In this document: positions 63,375 through 64,000 of the stretch, one piece after another
Layout of the letters: each line of letters begins with the position of its first letter
How positions within the stretch are numbered: the stretch's first letter is position 1
Assembly: GCF_015207425.1 (NCBI RefSeq)
Contig: NZ_JADEWZ010000004.1
Location: 124,001 to 188,000, forward strand
DNA from: Lusitaniella coriacea LEGE 07157
GTDB taxonomy: Bacteria; Cyanobacteriota; Cyanobacteriia; Cyanobacteriales; Spirulinaceae
DNA: 64,000 bases
Direction of reading: 5' to 3'
Program-made: the position numbers and the translations under genes
Notes under the pieces: model-generated
Databases searched by the model: none
Seen by the model: only the letters and a program-made list of their open reading frames with translations
Told to the model about the DNA's origin: nothing

Positions 63375-64000
63375 TTAAGCAAGGGGGAGGGAGAAGGCAA
63401 AAATACTGCCGCGATCGCGCTCGCTTTCGACTTGAATTTGACCCCCTTGGAGTTCGACGAGACGGCGAGTGATGGCTAAACCAATTCCCGTTCCCCCGGA
63501 GTAGCGATCGCGCGATCGTTCCGAACGCCAAAATCGCTCAAAAACGAAGGGTAAATCCTCTGCTGCAATCCCGATTCCCGTATCTTCCACCGCCACCCAA
63601 AGAAAGCGACTTTTTGACTGCGCGCGCAGAGTAATCGAACCGTGTGGCGTGTAGCGGATCGCATTCCCTAATAAATTAACTAAAATTTGTTCCGCGCGAT
63701 CGCGATCGGCGCAAACCAGGGGTAAATCGTTGGCACAATCCAATTGAATAACCGGGCCATCTTCCAATAACTGATCCCTAAATCGTTCCACCAAAGACAC
63801 CAACAAGGGGTATAAATCCACCTTTTGCAAGTGAATGGGTAAATACCCCGCTTCCGCCTTCGACAACTCCTGAAGGTCATTAGCAAGCCGTTCTAGCCGC
63901 CGCGTTTCCCGAACCAGCCGTTGATAAATCTCAGGAGAAGCGTCAATCGTTCCATCTGCCAACTCTTCCAAATAACCGCGCATCACCGTTAGCGGCGTTC
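63375..64000 (-). CDS. Sensor histidine kinase, C-terminal part (gene runs off the right edge)
   Basis: The visible 208 codons end at 63375. The first visible residues on the coding strand are TPLTVMRGYLEEL, the part of an H-box just after the phospho-acceptor His (expected context SHELRTPLTV), so the His lies a few bases outside the window. The HATPase is complete: N-box QILVNLLGNAIRYT, VEDTGIGI, FVFERFWRSERSR, GGTGIGLAI. There is no receiver domain. The sensor half is missing. It is convergent with the CBS/MCP-like gene, 59 bp apart. Confidence 0.93.
   Translation of the reverse strand, partial: TPLTVMRGYLEELADGTIDASPEIYQRLVRETRRLERLANDLQELSKAEAGYLPIHLQKVDLYPLLVSLVERFRDQLLEDGPVIQLDCANDLPLVCADRDRAEQILVNLLGNAIRYTPHGSITLRAQSKSRFLWVAVEDTGIGIAAEDLPFVFERFWRSERSRDRYSGGTGIGLAITRRLVELQGGQIQVESERDRGSIFAFSLPLA

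Overview
The window is chromosomal DNA of a cyanobacterium. The gene content is diagnostic: phytoene desaturase and synthase, beta-carotene hydroxylase, phylloquinone genes, phycocyanobilin:ferredoxin oxidoreductase (PcyA), NdhD, Psb34, CyanoP, CcsA and a cyanobacterial Omp85. The palindrome GCGATCGC (HIP1), often extended to CGCGATCGCG, is scattered through genes and spacers. The many short interspersed repeats and large multi-PAS kinases suggest a filamentous or large-genome lineage, but I cannot name a genus. I see no rRNA, tRNA, CRISPR array, prophage or transposase gene.

Layout. 1-1440 is the N-terminal part of an Omp85/BamA protein running off the left edge. 1.9-5.2 kb carries nanE, crtP and crtB on the + strand. 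5.4-9.1 kb is a phylloquinone block: menC and menA on the - strand, divergent from menF, which is followed 3 bp later by a lone oligopeptide-type ABC permease. 10.2-12.2 kb is an SLH/DUF3370 surface protein. 12.7-13.4 kb is an RRM protein plus rpsU. 13.6-15.8 kb is a DndD-like SMC ATPase overlapping a 57-residue gene. 16.2-19.1 kb holds a receiver protein, lgt, cobM and moaB. 19.2-22.7 kb holds a methyltransferase, a pilin-like protein and a GT39-type glycosyltransferase. 22.9-26.2 kb holds tgt, a small conserved protein, cobS and a secreted PPC-domain protein. 26.5-30.5 kb is a signalling block: a degenerate receiver, an intact receiver and a multi-PAS histidine kinase. 30.8-36.0 kb holds ccsA, a KGK-like protein with a 99-bp tandem repeat, and a TPR-CHAT putative protease. 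36.0-42.1 kb holds a glycosyltransferase-TPR protein, psb34, cyanoP, a DUF3352 protein with a small membrane ORF in front of it, and a TerB-like protein. 42.1-48.3 kb on the - strand has a hybrid kinase with an ethylene-receptor-type N-terminus, lptC, labA-like and metG. 48.8-55.5 kb holds a hydrolase, crtR, recJ, an LRR protein that looks like a truncated Roco protein, tatA, pcyA and an SDR. 55.5-63.3 kb holds ndhD, thrS, an unknown membrane protein, truB and a soluble CBS/MCP-like protein. The right edge cuts a histidine kinase at its H-box.

Functionally the window is mostly photosynthetic and housekeeping metabolism (carotenoids, phylloquinone, cobalamin, bilin, cytochrome c maturation, PSII assembly, outer-membrane biogenesis) interleaved with signal transduction. 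The most unusual material is: (i) repeat families that sit directly behind stop codons in sense orientation; (ii) the DndD-like ATPase without dndB, dndC or dndE but coupled to a tiny gene; (iii) the ethylene-binding-type kinase; (iv) the receiver/pseudo-receiver pair in front of a kinase; (v) a pilin-like protein lacking the prepilin motif; (vi) a 51-codon TTG-start membrane ORF too short for routine calling. Starts were moved from the longest ORF where a Shine-Dalgarno match or family N-terminus argued for it; those choices are inference.
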